64,000 nucleotides of DNA from Dermatophagoides farinae (GCF_024713945.1 NW_027461520.1:1-64000), one strand, 5' to 3'. Shown: positions 1 through 11,689, numbered from the stretch's first letter. The notes: a model not told the origin generated them from the sequence alone. Numbers and translations are program-made.

Positions 1-107
1 TGTACGCAATAACACCCAACTGATGTTTGATTAAGTTTTACTTTCGACGTTCGTCACATTTGGAACAAAACCATGGATGTATATGACATGGTTTTCCTTC
101 AAAAATT

Positions 108-1554
108 TCACTTTGCGTATTTTGGTTTTTCTAATTCTGTTAAATTAATAGAAGGTTGCTTATGTATTAATAACTTGTCGAACTCATCATCTCTTGTACT
201 CTCCATACCATTAGTATTTTTAAACGGAAAAACTGATTTATTAACTTTGATTGATACACCGCTCAATTCATCAATATTAAAATCATTTTTTCGAGCATAG
301 TCATCATCGGAGGAAAGATTGTAATTTGCATTAATACTATTTTGGTGCGTTATAATCGGTAAAATATTGCACAAAAGCATAGAATCTGATAAAGCTTTCA
401 ACGAAAAATTTTTTACAGATGCATTCTTACGAATCAATTTTATAGCAGCTAATGTGGCGCTGCTAATTCCAAATAAGGAAGCATATGAAATGCCACCAAT
501 AGTGCTTTGAAAAAAAATAGCAGCTGATGTTAAGCCTGTTAAACTACAAGTACTAATTACAAAAGGTAATGCCATGCCTGCAGTTAGTGTGCCAATTGCG
601 CCAATACCAAGTGCGACGGCCGATATCTTTAAAATCCTTGTTTTACTTTTTTTTTCAGTATATATTTTTTTTGCTTGCCGTTTGAGGAGTTTCTTCATTC
701 GAAGTATTTGTCTGTTCGCTGTTAATGGCGGTTTGTTTATAAATTTGTTGTAAAAAACAAATATACAAATAACAAAATTGTTCACTAGTCATATAATTGT
801 TACAAACTCCCCGTAATAAGTTGAGGAGTAACGGTCCTGGTCTTGGTGAATAGTTAAGAAGACACGCAATCAATACTTGAAAAATTACTTTTTTAAAAAA
901 AAAAAACAGGACGATTACAAACTTCGTTACTAAGATCTGTTTCAGCAGATGCCAAGCATTGTCGTTGCTTCAACTCTAATAAAAACTCGTCTGCATTTGG
1001 AGCAAAAGAAGAACACATTTAGATATATTATTATCTTCATTCCACTTGTATCTTAACGTTTTGATTTTTTTACCAGTTGTTGCGTTTAAACAGTCAGAAT
1101 TTAAATTTATCTTGCCATTTATGATATTAAAAGCTTCTGATAGATTTGTGAGATATTTATCTAAAATTTCATTCGTAGTTTTCGAGATTGTATCAATTTC
1201 TTCGTTTGGTAATTGATTATTCAGATAAAGTTCAACTAGTTTGTAAATATTACTCAAAATAGGACTGGTTTCAAGGTAAAAGGCAGTTAAATATTTTTTT
1301 AATAATACTGCGCGTGGCTCAATTATTTTTCTGTTATTTTTATCTTTGTACGTAGATATAAAGCTTAAGCAAAGCTGAGTACAAAATAGATCTATTAAGA
1401 ATAAAGGAATACTACTTATTGGGATGTTGTAAATTTGATGATAATAATAAAAACGCAGTTCGTTAATGGTCTCTAGACTAGAGAGTTTAAGAGAAGCTAG
1501 ATATACATTTTCATTGGAAGATGGAGTATCAGTATGAGAAGTTGTGTCACACAT
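108..1554 (-). CDS. Frame-broken membrane protein, possibly TMCO4/DUF726-like
   Basis: Read from 1554 down to 108 this looks like one gene in four pieces. The N-terminal 190 residues are helical. The C-terminal piece has a strongly hydrophobic stretch (about 640-470) rich in Gly/Ala, followed by LFGISSATLAAIKLIR, which resembles the membrane region preceding the hydrolase domain of TMCO4/DUF726 proteins. No GxSxG hydrolase motif is present before the stop at 108, so either that domain is absent or the gene continues out of frame past the window edge. Breaks lie near 975 (T5), 900 (T13) and 660 (A8); changing each run by one base joins the frames without in-frame stops. The family call is a weak pattern match. 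Confidence 0.4.
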
Positions 1555-1793
1555 TTATCATAAAAAACTATAGTAAAAATAATACTTTCAGTTCCTTTCG
1601 TGTACAAAACAGATAACGACGTTGTATTTGCTTTGAATATAAATTTAACAAAAATAAAATATATCGTTTATGAAATATTAAGATGGTAAATTAAACCCGA
1701 CCTGTAAGATCAAAAAATATAAAGGTATTAATAACAACAGATAATGAAAAGTAAAAGAATAGACATTAGTCTTAATAACCAAAAAAAATTTTG

Positions 1794-2381
1794 TTAACGG
1801 TTGACTTTAGCGATTCTTTCCAATTCATCCTTCTTTCTAATGGCGTAAGAATTGGTTGATTTCTTAGAGCAGTTAATGATTTCATCAGCTAAACATTCTG
1901 CTATTGATTTAGTGGATCTGAAAGCACTAGCTCTAGCACCTTGAGTAATGAGGTAAATAGCCTGGTTGACTCTTCGGAGTGGAGATACATCGACAGCTTG
2001 ACGTCTGACAATACCAGCTGAACCGATTCTGGTAGAATCTTCACGGCATCCACCGTGTCTGACGGCATCAACAAGTACCTGGACAGGGTTTTGGTCAGTG
2101 GAAAGTGCAATTATATCGAAAGCGTCTCGAATTATTTTGACAGCTTTCATTTTTTTACCATTGTTTCTTCCGTGCATCATCATGGAATTGACGAGTCTTT
2201 CAACAATGGGACATTGAGCCTTTCTAAATCTCTTCTTGTTCCAGCGACCAGACGAGTGAGGAATGTAGCAACTGCCTACACCTTTTGTGCTAATATAGTC
2301 GATAAGCGAAAAGTCCGCGCACTCTACTCCGTCGAAAGGATATTTACCGAATAGTTTGATATTCTGTGATGAAGAACTCAT
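1794..2381 (-). CDS. RPS5: 40S ribosomal protein S5 (uS7)
   Basis: 195 aa, full length for eukaryotic uS7, which binds the head of 18S rRNA in the small subunit near the E site. Diagnostic blocks are visible: [50 protein letters not shown] and the C-terminal [16 protein letters not shown]. No intron is needed and no frame break occurs. It starts at ATG 2381 behind an AT-rich leader. Identification is secure from sequence motifs. Confidence 0.97.
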   Translation of the reverse strand: MSSSSQNIKLFGKYPFDGVECADFSLIDYISTKGVGSCYIPHSSGRWNKKRFRKAQCPIVERLVNSMMMHGRNNGKKMKAVKIIRDAFDIIALSTDQNPVQVLVDAVRHGGCREDSTRIGSAGIVRRQAVDVSPLRRVNQAIYLITQGARASAFRSTKSIAECLADEIINCSKKSTNSYAIRKKDELERIAKVNR

Positions 2382-2654
2382 GAATTCAATATAGTATTGT
2401 ATTGAATAGTATGATAAAAAAAAACCGTTTTGTCGTCTTATAAAAATTTCAATGACAGATAATTGTTATTGATGGAAAATGTCGAGTTTACAACTTAACT
2501 GGAGTTTTTAGTGTTTCAATGACTATTGTTAACGCCGGTTAAAAATGTATTGCTAATTTTTTTCTTTATTGGCCAATGTCATAATTATTTTTTTACATAT
2601 CAATTCGTTTTAGTACATTGGTTTTATACATATCACAGCATTGCATGTAAATTT

Positions 2655-4916
2655 ATGCTTAAAAAGATGACAAATTTTCTCGGTAGGGTGCGTCAAAAAA
2701 GCAGCGAATGACGGACGAATCACCTCCGGTATTACTAGAAGTAAAAGGTGTTCTACAACTTTTAAGCCCGATTGATGGTATGTTTTGCTTAATTCGATGT
2801 TTTTTAGACAGAGATCCTGAAAAAACTCAAACTGTGCTCCGCGGTTTATCAGTAATTTCTAATAGTAAAACGCTAGATGAAATTTTTACGAAGATCGAAC
2901 TAACAAATACAAAGAACAGATAAATTCGCTCGTTAAAGAACTAGATAAACAAAAAAAACGAGCTTGACGATACTAAAGAAAGGTTTAAGACTAACGAAGA
3001 CTCTATTCCAAAAACTCGACAAAAAATGTAAAATTCTCGAGAATCTTCTAAACAAAAAACAAGCTGAACTGAAAAAATATGACACTCTGTTGAATAATTT
3101 TAAGAACAGTGTTTCTGATATAACTGAAAAAACTAAAGATAATTTGGAGTCGCTCTATCATAACTTAGAAGAGAAATCGAAATTATTAAATACTGCAATG
3201 CAAAAAATAGAAGCAATAGAACTTGAAAATGTAGAACTTAAAAATAAACTCAACGGATCACTCGAAACCAGTCAAAACACCAATATTATAAATTCTCCTT
3301 TAAATACTGTTTTATCGGATCGTTCATTGAGCAGTGAAAATCAAACAAATAATTTATATGACGCTGAGGTGAAAGAAAATAGAAAAAATTTCACTTCTTC
3401 AGCTAATAACGCCATGACAAATCATCCCTCTCCACTAAAAGATGATTTAAGTAAAGACAAGTCTCAGGATAATTTTAATATTCCTGGATCTTCAAACAAT
3501 AAAATTTTTAGTGACATCGATGAAAATGTGACGGTTGTTGACCAAACAAGTGTTGAAATAACCTCAATACCTATTGGTGTCAGTTCTCAACTTTCAAGTG
3601 TCAGTCTAGAAGACACATTTGCAAACAAGAATGATCTAACTACAGAAAAAACTTCATTAAAATCGGCTTCGACATTTGATAAAACAAAAAACTGTAAATT
3701 TGACAGTTTAGAAGACTTAAATGATAAATTAATAGATCAACCTTTACAAATAGTCGATAAGCAAGAAGTTATTTCTAAGCCATCTAAGCTTAAAACATCA
3801 GAAACTAAATATCAGGATAGATATAGTAGCTTAGAGAATGATAAATTCACAATAAAAAAAAGCTACGATATGTCTAGTGGTGTAGTTGATTCTGAGATAC
3901 CTTCGAATAAGTTAAATCGACTGGAATCAAATAAATTATCGAAGAAATTTCGAGATTCATTGAATAAAACTGGTGAGAACCCATCTAATTCACCCATCCA
4001 GCAAATTAAAGATAATGTCGACAGAAATAAAAATAAGATGGCAACAAAATTGCGCCAAAATAGTTTAACTCCTGGTAAAACTATGGATTTAAACGATAAT
4101 TTAACTAAGAGTAATATATTAGAAAAAAAAGCAGTTAATTCAAATATAAACCGCAAAAAAATTAAAGAAATCAAGGATAAACTCCAATTGATAAGCAATA
4201 TAAAACTCGATGCAAGAAAAAACAGTAAGGATGAAAAAACTTTAGAGCTAAAAGATGCTTCGCAAAATTTGCTGGGTATTTTAAGTGATTCTGTTTCTTG
4301 CGATAGTTTGGATAGCATGGGGTCCAATTCATCTAGGTTTACAATGCTTAGTAACGCTAAGTTTGGATCAAAAGAAAGTCTGAGTATCCAACAAGTTTCA
4401 CTTATCGAAATGCCAATATCAGCGGTTCCTAATTTTACAAATTATCCGGATAAACACACTGACTACCAAAAAGAGTTGATCGAAAATTATGGGTTTAGCT
4501 TAGCTGTGCAATCAGATGAGGACGGAGGTAATTGTGACACACTTGAGAAACTGCGCGGAATAAATTCAGATGATAAAAAAAACGGTTTCGTTCAGCAACG
4601 AGTTTATCGGGAATTGCAAAAGGGTCTGACGTATAAGCCTCCGTCGAACTATCGATATTTCAATGTGGATCAACAATATTTGAATCCAATGAGTCGTGGA
4701 GGCCAAGAGAGAGAATTTCAGATTCCACACGTCGGGAAATACTCTACATTTCAAGAAATGCTCAAAAAACGAGCAAATAGCAAATTTTCTTCTGTAAGTA
4801 GAGCAAAATTTTGCAGCGGCGATTCGGTAAATGAAATTTGCGAGCAATGTTCAAGTTGCGTAAATTTATTCAGCAGTTGTAGAAATTTTACCGTCAACGG
4901 GAAAAGAAAGAAATAA
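2655..4916 (+). CDS. Unrecognised coiled-coil, disordered protein with Cys-rich tail
   Basis: A long uninterrupted reading frame runs from about 3010 to 4916; the first 350 bases are split over three frames. The N-terminal part has a compact domain (PPVLLEVKGVLQLLSPIDG onward), then a coiled coil of about 100 residues (2925-3260), then about 400 residues of Ser/Asn/Lys-rich low complexity, then a more ordered C-terminus with PPSNYRYFNVDQQYL and a Cys cluster (CEQCSSC, then another Cys) near the end. Breaks near 2695 (A6), 2915, 2950 (A8) and 3010 (A5) each need one base; none of the many A-runs downstream is broken. I do not recognise the family. A golgin or cytoskeletal role would be a guess from the coiled coil only. 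The start at 2655 is uncertain; ATG 2667 is an alternative. Confidence 0.6.
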
Positions 4917-4951
4917 CGAAAGATTCACGTTCTTTAAGCTCTATTTTTAAT

Positions 4952-6874
4952 TTATTTTTTATTGTGATCAATTTTTATAAACTGAACAGGAATATTATAA
5001 GACGAGGTCAGAAAATTCATACATTCAGTAACGCAATTGCCCTGTATCGTAACACTTGTGACTTCTACATTGTTGATTTTTTCAGTGTCATGCGAAACAC
5101 CGGCACTGAATTTTCTCTGGAGTTCACTAGCAAATTCTTTGAGGTTGGAAATGCCAAAGTAATTGAGTCCAGAAATAAGTGTAATAGTTTTATTAAATTT
5201 TCCTTTTTTAGTATATATCAATAACTCTTTTCCAGCTTCAATGATCATAAATTGCTTAGCTTTTATTGCAACTTCAGTTGGATTTAAATTTACTGGAGCT
5301 AGAATTAAGTATTGTTTAAACGCTTTTTGAAGGAATAAACCTAAACCTTCATCTAGAGACAAGTTGGTTATCACGTCGCCACTTCTAAATTCCTTGAGTT
5401 GCTGTTTGTTTAAAAATAAAAAAACAGCTTTAAACTTGTTTTCAATCAACTCAGTCCAATTGTACGAATCTAAAAGTCCTAAAGCTTTCGAGTTGAAAGG
5501 CACAGAAAAATGACGGCATAAAAAATCCAATACACGGTCTTTAACGTCTTGTATTGAAAAATATCCATCTCCTCCTACAAGGTTGTTGAAGAAGGGGTTA
5601 TCTTTGTTTGGTTTGTACACTCTGTATGTTGTGTAATTGACAGTTTGAGTTTTTTTCTTATCAGAACCACCTTTCGATTTTTCATTTGTCGACAGGTCTG
5701 AAAACTGTGGCAAAATCGGACAGGTTTTCAAGTTTGGATGATTTCTATTAATTTTAAAAATCAGGAATTCATTGTTTTTTTGCTTTACAGTCAAACAGTT
5801 CAAAGATTTGATGTGTAGAGCTAATGTAGAGAAATTGGTCCAAGGAGTATTTGCTACCTTAAGATCTTTGAAAACTCCGACATTGTAAGTTGTATCGAAA
5901 CACACTATATCGTTGATTTTTTCTTCATCTTCTTCAACGTTAAGTTTTTGATAAGTATCAAACGTCAGTTTCAGTAAAAATGGGTAATTGGACTCGTACG
6001 TGTTTTTAATCAAGCCTTGTACAGAAGACCAACAAGCGGTTAAATGAGCAGGCAAACTGTTATCAGAGACAGAAAACCGTAAATAATTGAAAATAAATAT
6101 TTCGATAATTTTGTTAACCACGATAGGAGGTAAATCCAGCTTGGTGTTTTCTTGTTCTTCTTTGTTGTTTGTATCATCTGGAACTGCGGTTTTAAGATTT
6201 TCAGTTCCAGCATTAGTATCGTTGCCCGTGGTTGAATCTGATGTTTCTTTGTTTAGAGAGCCGCAGCTAGAACTTTTATTATCACAGTCAAAGTTTTCAA
6301 TTTTATAATTCTTTGCGCTGTACAAAGAAAAAATGTTATCGTTGTAGAAATGAAGTATTTGAAGTAATTTTCCTTGTTTATTGTTGAGCTCAAGCATAGC
6401 CTTGCTTTGCACTACTATGCCAATAGCTATTGCGGGAGAGTTTTCAGGTTGGATAGCCCACAATTGGCCTTCGTCCATTCCGCGTTCAAGTAAACTTTCG
6501 ATAGAATCTCTCACACCTGGAAACATTAAATCGGCTCCGTTGTAAATAAAGTTCGCCACAGCCGAGTCTACTACCATGGTGTTAACTTTTACTAACTTTT
6601 CCCAAATCGAAATTAGGGTAGGATAAACTGTGTTGGTATCATGTGAATTGCTGAAAAAATAAGGCACGCTGTCACATACATATATTCGAGCTGAATAATG
6701 CTTGTTGTTAAGAACGAGGAATTTCGAACAATTAAGTAACTTTTCAGTCAAGAGTTTCTCGTTCTCAACCGTGTATTGTTCTGAAACCTTTTTGACTAGT
6801 GCTTTTTTGTCTTTACCACCACAAAGATTAGTTAATCCAGAATCGAGAGCATGTGATTTTTTTTGTTTAAACAT
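4952..6874 (-). CDS. EIF2D: Translation initiation factor eIF2D (ligatin)
   Basis: 640 aa, slightly longer than typical animal eIF2D. Order of parts fits the family: N-terminal DUF1947-like region, PUA domain with GADLMFPGV (residues 113-121), an acidic Ser/Asn/Thr-rich linker (about 200-245), a winged-helix/SWIB-like middle, and a C-terminal SUI1 domain (about 545-636) with TITLISGLNYFGI and VTIQGNCVTECMNFL. eIF2D delivers tRNA to the P site independently of GTP and takes part in reinitiation and recycling of 40S subunits. The frame is clean. It stands tail-to-tail with the coiled-coil gene (35 bp apart) and 77 bp downstream of the next minus-strand gene's end. Confidence 0.9.
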   Translation of the reverse strand: MFKQKKSHALDSGLTNLCGGKDKKALVKKVSEQYTVENEKLLTEKLLNCSKFLVLNNKHYSARIYVCDSVPYFFSNSHDTNTVYPTLISIWEKLVKVNTMVVDSAVANFIYNGADLMFPGVRDSIESLLERGMDEGQLWAIQPENSPAIAIGIVVQSKAMLELNNKQGKLLQILHFYNDNIFSLYSAKNYKIENFDCDNKSSSCGSLNKETSDSTTGNDTNAGTENLKTAVPDDTNNKEEQENTKLDLPPIVVNKIIEIFIFNYLRFSVSDNSLPAHLTACWSSVQGLIKNTYESNYPFLLKLTFDTYQKLNVEEDEEKINDIVCFDTTYNVGVFKDLKVANTPWTNFSTLALHIKSLNCLTVKQKNNEFLIFKINRNHPNLKTCPILPQFSDLSTNEKSKGGSDKKKTQTVNYTTYRVYKPNKDNPFFNNLVGGDGYFSIQDVKDRVLDFLCRHFSVPFNSKALGLLDSYNWTELIENKFKAVFLFLNKQQLKEFRSGDVITNLSLDEGLGLFLQKAFKQYLILAPVNLNPTEVAIKAKQFMIIEAGKELLIYTKKGKFNKTITLISGLNYFGISNLKEFASELQRKFSAGVSHDTEKINNVEVTSVTIQGNCVTECMNFLTSSYNIPVQFIKIDHNKK

Positions 6875-6951
6875 CTTGTATGATATTATGGGTCTTTTTT
6901 AAAATTAAAGAATAGTATTTACTCGCTAATAAATATATTAAATATAATTAT

Positions 6952-9165
6952 TTATTGCTGGTACGCTAAAAGTAGCGGTTCAAGCTTAGATTTTAAATAT
7001 ATCTGATAGCTGTCACAGGACAACTTGTCTGAGCTGTATTTGTAAATTGTTCGACTTAGAATTGCTACTGCTTCTTCTTGACTAATTTCGTTTCGTCTGT
7101 CAACCAAACCCTTAAAACAATCATCCGGTACTAAGTAGTGCAAATCGATTTTTTCTTTTATAAATTTGATTTTTAATAATACGTGATTTAAAACAACACT
7201 CGAAGGACTTATGATTTCCCATTCGTCGAAATCGTTATACTTGAGTCCTAAGAATAATTTGTGCGTCTGACTGATTTCTGGCATGTCTACCGATTTCTTA
7301 AACGATGCCGCTAACCGCTTCTGGAACTTTGTATTGGAAGTCCCCTGCATATATAAAACAAGTTCTTTTATGTGATTCAGTAACAATACCAATTTGTTCA
7401 GCGACTTTGTTGTTTCAAGTGTAACCAATAACTTGTTTATGTCTTCTACCAAAAGGTAAATATAATTAGAAGTAAAACACTTTGTTTTACAAGATAAATC
7501 TGAAATTAACTTCGGAATTGACTCGATGTCTACTTCTTCCAGCAACATGTCTTCAGTTTTTAGTATGTCTTTTTTCAGTAGTTTAAAACTAGTGTTGTAG
7601 TTGTGCAGGATTAAGATGTTGATGAAATTAAAAGTTATGTCAATTGGGTTTTCGGTCGAGCGCTGAACATAATATCCATGTAATTTACTGTAAATGTTTA
7701 GGTCTTGTACTTTGCTTGCGGGAGTTATCTTCACACTCACGTCTGAATAGTATTGAAGTGCCATAAATAAATGTGAAAACCACAAATAGTCTAGCTGCGA
7801 GACGTTAAATAAATAATTTCCTGATCTCTGAATATTTGTTGTCAGCTGCTTGACCAACGTGTTATATAAATCGCTTAACCGAGTGAAAAACACTCGGTAT
7901 CTCGTTTCATTTAGTAAACTCGAAATCAGATGGATATCCAAAGCAATCGTCAATAATTTTTCTACATTATAATGATGCGTTTTTTCTATGGTTTTATATA
8001 TTTTTTTGATTTGAGTCCGTAAAAAGTCATTGCTCCATACGTGCCAAACGGCCAGTGACTTTGACTGTTTACTTAAAGAAATATTTGTGTTGCGCAAAAA
8101 CAAACCCATGATATTTATCTTTTCGTTTGTGAATAATTCTGCAACGTTTTTATTCTGACTACACAGTAAAAAAGCGTATACGTAAGCATGATGTTCCAAA
8201 GATATGTATTGGTCGCTTGACAAAGGCAAACATATGTTAAATTTTATGTTCTCCTTGGGATCAGCACTTTCAGATAGTAAATTTGATTCAATCTTCGATA
8301 TCGCTGCTTCTAAATAATGTTCAATATTCGAATCAATTTTTTCTTTCAGTCGACCAACTAACGTAGAACTCTCAAACAACTCTGGAAGCTCCAAATTCGC
8401 ATAAAATTTTTTGATCTGCCTGATAAGCAAATAATAACTCAAAACATAGCTTATAAGCGTCGACAATCCGTTTTTTTGATACACATCTAGTAAGTCGTCA
8501 AATATACTATTCAATATTTCATAATTCAGCTCTAAAATATCTGCTTGACTGAATACATCATTGAGTTGCAAAAGCAAATTTTTGTTTTCTAAGGGTTTAA
8601 AATTTACTTTTTTAATAATCGACTCAATTTTGTTAAAAAAAGTTAAAATATAAGTAAAAACTACATTATATAGTTTCCCGTGAAAACTTTTAATTAATTC
8701 TTTGAATTGTAGTTTTAAACACAAGCTTAAAACGTTCACATTCATATTGACGTGTTCTAAACTGTTCTCATTTTTTTCAATGAACTGTAACGTATCATCA
8801 GCTATTTTAGTTATTTCTTGTTTTATCTTCTCGAGCTCTGAGTCAACTCCTTTCGCTGATTGGATAGAATAAAACGCTTGTAGTAGTTCAAAGCCAATAC
8901 GAAACTTCGTTTCTTCGTCTTCTGCTGCGTCATATTTAGTAATAGATTGTGTTATTGCGTTCAACTTGCTAAGCATAACGAACTTATTGAAATTATCCTG
9001 TATATATTTTTTCTTTTTCATGTACTGTTTATATTTGTGTTTGACGCTTGTTTCTGCGTTGGATAACTCATGAAATTTCTGTTCAAAATTCTGAGCAAGC
9101 TCTAGAAGATTCGTTAACGACCTAGAGATTAAAGGTCCTGTAACATTATCTTCAACCGTTATCAT
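6952..9165 (-). CDS. 737-aa all-helical protein, unassigned (tether-complex-like)
   Basis: A clean 737-codon frame. The N-terminal 110 residues form a likely coiled coil (residues about 15-70), the rest reads as long amphipathic helices without Gly/Pro-rich loops, signal peptide or membrane segment. Size, an N-terminal coiled coil and the helical body resemble subunits of multisubunit tethering complexes (COG, exocyst, GARP), but I find no motif that fixes a subunit. I first thought of COG4 and could not confirm it against the conserved C-terminus of that family. Treat as a hypothetical protein; a profile search would settle it. Confidence 0.6.
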   Translation of the reverse strand: MITVEDNVTGPLISRSLTNLLELAQNFEQKFHELSNAETSVKHKYKQYMKKKKYIQDNFNKFVMLSKLNAITQSITKYDAAEDEETKFRIGFELLQAFYSIQSAKGVDSELEKIKQEITKIADDTLQFIEKNENSLEHVNMNVNVLSLCLKLQFKELIKSFHGKLYNVVFTYILTFFNKIESIIKKVNFKPLENKNLLLQLNDVFSQADILELNYEILNSIFDDLLDVYQKNGLSTLISYVLSYYLLIRQIKKFYANLELPELFESSTLVGRLKEKIDSNIEHYLEAAISKIESNLLSESADPKENIKFNICLPLSSDQYISLEHHAYVYAFLLCSQNKNVAELFTNEKINIMGLFLRNTNISLSKQSKSLAVWHVWSNDFLRTQIKKIYKTIEKTHHYNVEKLLTIALDIHLISSLLNETRYRVFFTRLSDLYNTLVKQLTTNIQRSGNYLFNVSQLDYLWFSHLFMALQYYSDVSVKITPASKVQDLNIYSKLHGYYVQRSTENPIDITFNFINILILHNYNTSFKLLKKDILKTEDMLLEEVDIESIPKLISDLSCKTKCFTSNYIYLLVEDINKLLVTLETTKSLNKLVLLLNHIKELVLYMQGTSNTKFQKRLAASFKKSVDMPEISQTHKLFLGLKYNDFDEWEIISPSSVVLNHVLLKIKFIKEKIDLHYLVPDDCFKGLVDRRNEISQEEAVAILSRTIYKYSSDKLSCDSYQIYLKSKLEPLLLAYQQ

Positions 9166-9351
9166 ACTTGATCGTGGCGGTTATTTTTCACATTACTTCT
9201 GTGTTTATGATGTTTCAAAAATTCTATTTTGATGATATTAGAAAAAATTTATTTACTCCAATTTAAAAAATAAAAAAGTACCTCAACATTTAGCGACTAG
9301 AGTAGAATTTAAACTCAGGATTTCAATCGCAAACTACAAACTTTTAATTTT

Positions 9352-10746
9352 TCAAAACTTACTGAAGTCGACAGAACAAACTTGTTTCGTAAATTCTAGT
9401 CCATCATATGCTGTTATGATGTAGTCTATCACTTTGCGCCTGTATATAGTATTTTTGTTACATTGGTGTTCTAACTTAAAAATAGGTTCAGTCGAGTCTC
9501 TCGTTTGTACTACTATATTTAGGTCATCTTGATCATCGTCTATTACTTTAAATAAGACGTTGGACGGAATGTTGATTGGAACAGAAATTAGATCTGTGTC
9601 TGTCGAATACTGCCGATGTAAGACCAGTATTTCGTTGTTACAGTAAATTCTAGGTGGAGAATTTGCGACACAACCAATCGTTACTTCACAAGTTTCCACA
9701 GCCGTCTGGTCTTCGTTCTTCGCTAAAACAACCACGGTTTCAGTTTCAACACCTTCAGCATCACACGCGATCGATATTTGTTTCATGGGGGTGGGCTTTG
9801 ATGCCATGAAGACTTGTGAAGACGTGCAGTTTTCACACTCATAAAGATCAGTGTCAAACTTCAAGACGTGGCGTTTACCAACTCGGTTAGTGATAGTTAG
9901 AGGCAAACAAGTAATTTTTGGTTTGGGTTTCATATTAGCATCATCGATTCCATCATCTACCAGTCGGTCAGAATTTGTTGTAAGGCTTGTTAAAAAAGAA
10001 TTATTATAACCATACTTTTGCAGTTCGTTACCTGTAAAATGTTGGTTATTTTTGTTTTGATAGACACTTGGGTTTGGTGAAGCTTCGTTCTGCTTTCTCT
10101 CTTTACACTGATAATTAATTCTACATGGGTTTCGTGTTGACGCTAATAAACTTCCGTATTCTGTAACTAAAAACGCATGAACCGTTAAGTGAACATTTTT
10201 GGCTTCTTTACATTCAAGAAAACTTTCGTGCATTTCTTCCACTAAAGGTTCTGAACTATCTATTAAGATGTAATTATCTGAGGTCAGAGAAATTAAATGA
10301 GAATTCTTGTACACGTTAACAAGATTGCTTGGATTGATTCGAGACTCAAACAAAAATTTTTGTCCTATTTCCAAATCGATATTAGTCCGATTGCACTTTA
10401 TTTCGTATTTGTCAGGCGTTTGTCTCGTGTGAGAAACAGAAATATCGCCTGATTTATTTTTAATCACGTGTGCCGCCTCAATAGTGACCGTGTAGTTTGG
10501 ATTTGTTTTTGTCACACCTTTAGGCAGCGACAGTTTTACACATACCTTGTTTGCAAGAGTAGGAAATAATTCAAAATTAGTCAGCAGTTTTGGAATCGAT
10601 ATACACTGGTATCCCTCAGGGCATTCACTGTCATTCGAACAAATATGCTCAATCATCCCTATTAAAGTATTTTCTACTTCTTTAGGTTTTTGGAAAGCAT
10701 GTATTACATTTACGCAGACCAATAATATAGCGAGACGAATATTCAT
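9352..10746 (-). CDS. Secreted cysteine-rich protein, tandem paralogue A
   Basis: I place the start at ATG 10746 (464 aa), not the upstream ATG at 10824, because the protein then opens with a canonical signal peptide, MNIRLAILLVCVNVIHAF, and does not overlap the upstream gene. After it comes an EGF/EB-like knot, CSNDSECPEGYQC, then two copies of a beta-rich module: one ending NPCRINYQCKE and a later one ending TCEVTIGC. No C-terminal anchor is visible, so it should be secreted. The module also occurs in the adjacent upstream gene. Function unknown; exported or surface-exposed roles are inference. Confidence 0.7.
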   Translation of the reverse strand: MNIRLAILLVCVNVIHAFQKPKEVENTLIGMIEHICSNDSECPEGYQCISIPKLLTNFELFPTLANKVCVKLSLPKGVTKTNPNYTVTIEAAHVIKNKSGDISVSHTRQTPDKYEIKCNRTNIDLEIGQKFLFESRINPSNLVNVYKNSHLISLTSDNYILIDSSEPLVEEMHESFLECKEAKNVHLTVHAFLVTEYGSLLASTRNPCRINYQCKERKQNEASPNPSVYQNKNNQHFTGNELQKYGYNNSFLTSLTTNSDRLVDDGIDDANMKPKPKITCLPLTITNRVGKRHVLKFDTDLYECENCTSSQVFMASKPTPMKQISIACDAEGVETETVVVLAKNEDQTAVETCEVTIGCVANSPPRIYCNNEILVLHRQYSTDTDLISVPINIPSNVLFKVIDDDQDDLNIVVQTRDSTEPIFKLEHQCNKNTIYRRKVIDYIITAYDGLEFTKQVCSVDFSKF

Positions 10747-10801
10747 TTTTGATACTGAAAAAAAAGTTTTCAAACGCGTGCTAAGCTTTTCAATGTGTAT
10801 C

Positions 10802-11515
10802 TTACAGATCAAGATCGATTGCATTCAAATTTTCAAAACTTGAGATATCATTTATCGGCGCATAATTAACGTCATCTTCATTTCTCCAGTTAAAAATACT
10901 TTTTTTGTTTGTAGCAAATGGGGCTTCTGTAAATAGAGAACGGACAAGGTCACTTGGAAAATCAAACATTTTATTTGCGTGGGGAAATTTCTTTATAAAG
11001 CGTTCTACTTTATTGGCCATCTTCATGTTAGGTAAAGACGTTTTAATTAATTTCTCGGTATCTAAATAGTTGCTAAAATCTGAATTATCGTCATAAACAT
11101 CGTTCTCATTTTTACAATAAAATGTAAGTCTGCAAATGTTACCGTGGAAATCTAATAGTTTGTGAGCGCTGTCGCTAAGTACTATTAAAGCAAACAAATC
11201 AAAAACACCAGTTTTGTCGCAAAATATGTTGAAATTGTACGGTAATCGTTTATGAGTTAATAGTTCGTAAATAAAAACTTGCTGATTTTCTTTTTTTTTA
11301 AAGATAGTATCGTGAATTGTATAAACAGCAGACGTCTTGGGGTTGAGATCAACAGATATCACACTGTCATGCTCGTTCTGAGCATAGTGAGCGTGACATT
11401 CAACCACAGGAAAAACTGGAAACACTTTGCTCGCTTCTTCAAATCTAAAGTTATAACTATTAGCAGTTGAAACAAGTAGGATAAGAAAGTTCAAGATAAC
11501 CAGATTACCATTCAT
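10802..11515 (-). CDS. Secreted protein, tandem paralogue B
   Basis: 237 aa with a clear signal peptide, MNGNLVILNFLILLVSTANS. The mature part has four spaced cysteines (residues 40, 99, 128, 134); the module from CDKTGVFDLF to NICRLTFYCKN aligns with the module of the neighbouring secreted gene ending NPCRINYQCKE. The last 90 residues are polar and lack cysteines. The two genes are on the same strand with 55 bp between this stop and the next start, consistent with a tandem duplication followed by divergence. No enzyme motif seen. Confidence 0.65.
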   Translation of the reverse strand: MNGNLVILNFLILLVSTANSYNFRFEEASKVFPVFPVVECHAHYAQNEHDSVISVDLNPKTSAVYTIHDTIFKKKENQQVFIYELLTHKRLPYNFNIFCDKTGVFDLFALIVLSDSAHKLLDFHGNICRLTFYCKNENDVYDDNSDFSNYLDTEKLIKTSLPNMKMANKVERFIKKFPHANKMFDFPSDLVRSLFTEAPFATNKKSIFNWRNEDDVNYAPINDISSFENLNAIDLDL

Positions 11516-11689
11516 ATATTTAATGTTGTGAAAACGTGTTTGTAAATTTACAAATGTACAAAAAAAACGCTAGTATGAAGAAATAAGCTGGTTCTTCATT
11601 TTAAAAGCTAGAATAACTAGGCTTACGATTTTTAGTTATTAATTTTTTTTCAGATTAAAAAACAGATCAAAATTATTTTACTACATTAT

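Noticed and set aside
6952-9165. Naming the 737-aa protein COG4
   Set aside because: The N-terminal coiled coil fits many tethers and the conserved C-terminal region of COG4 could not be found.
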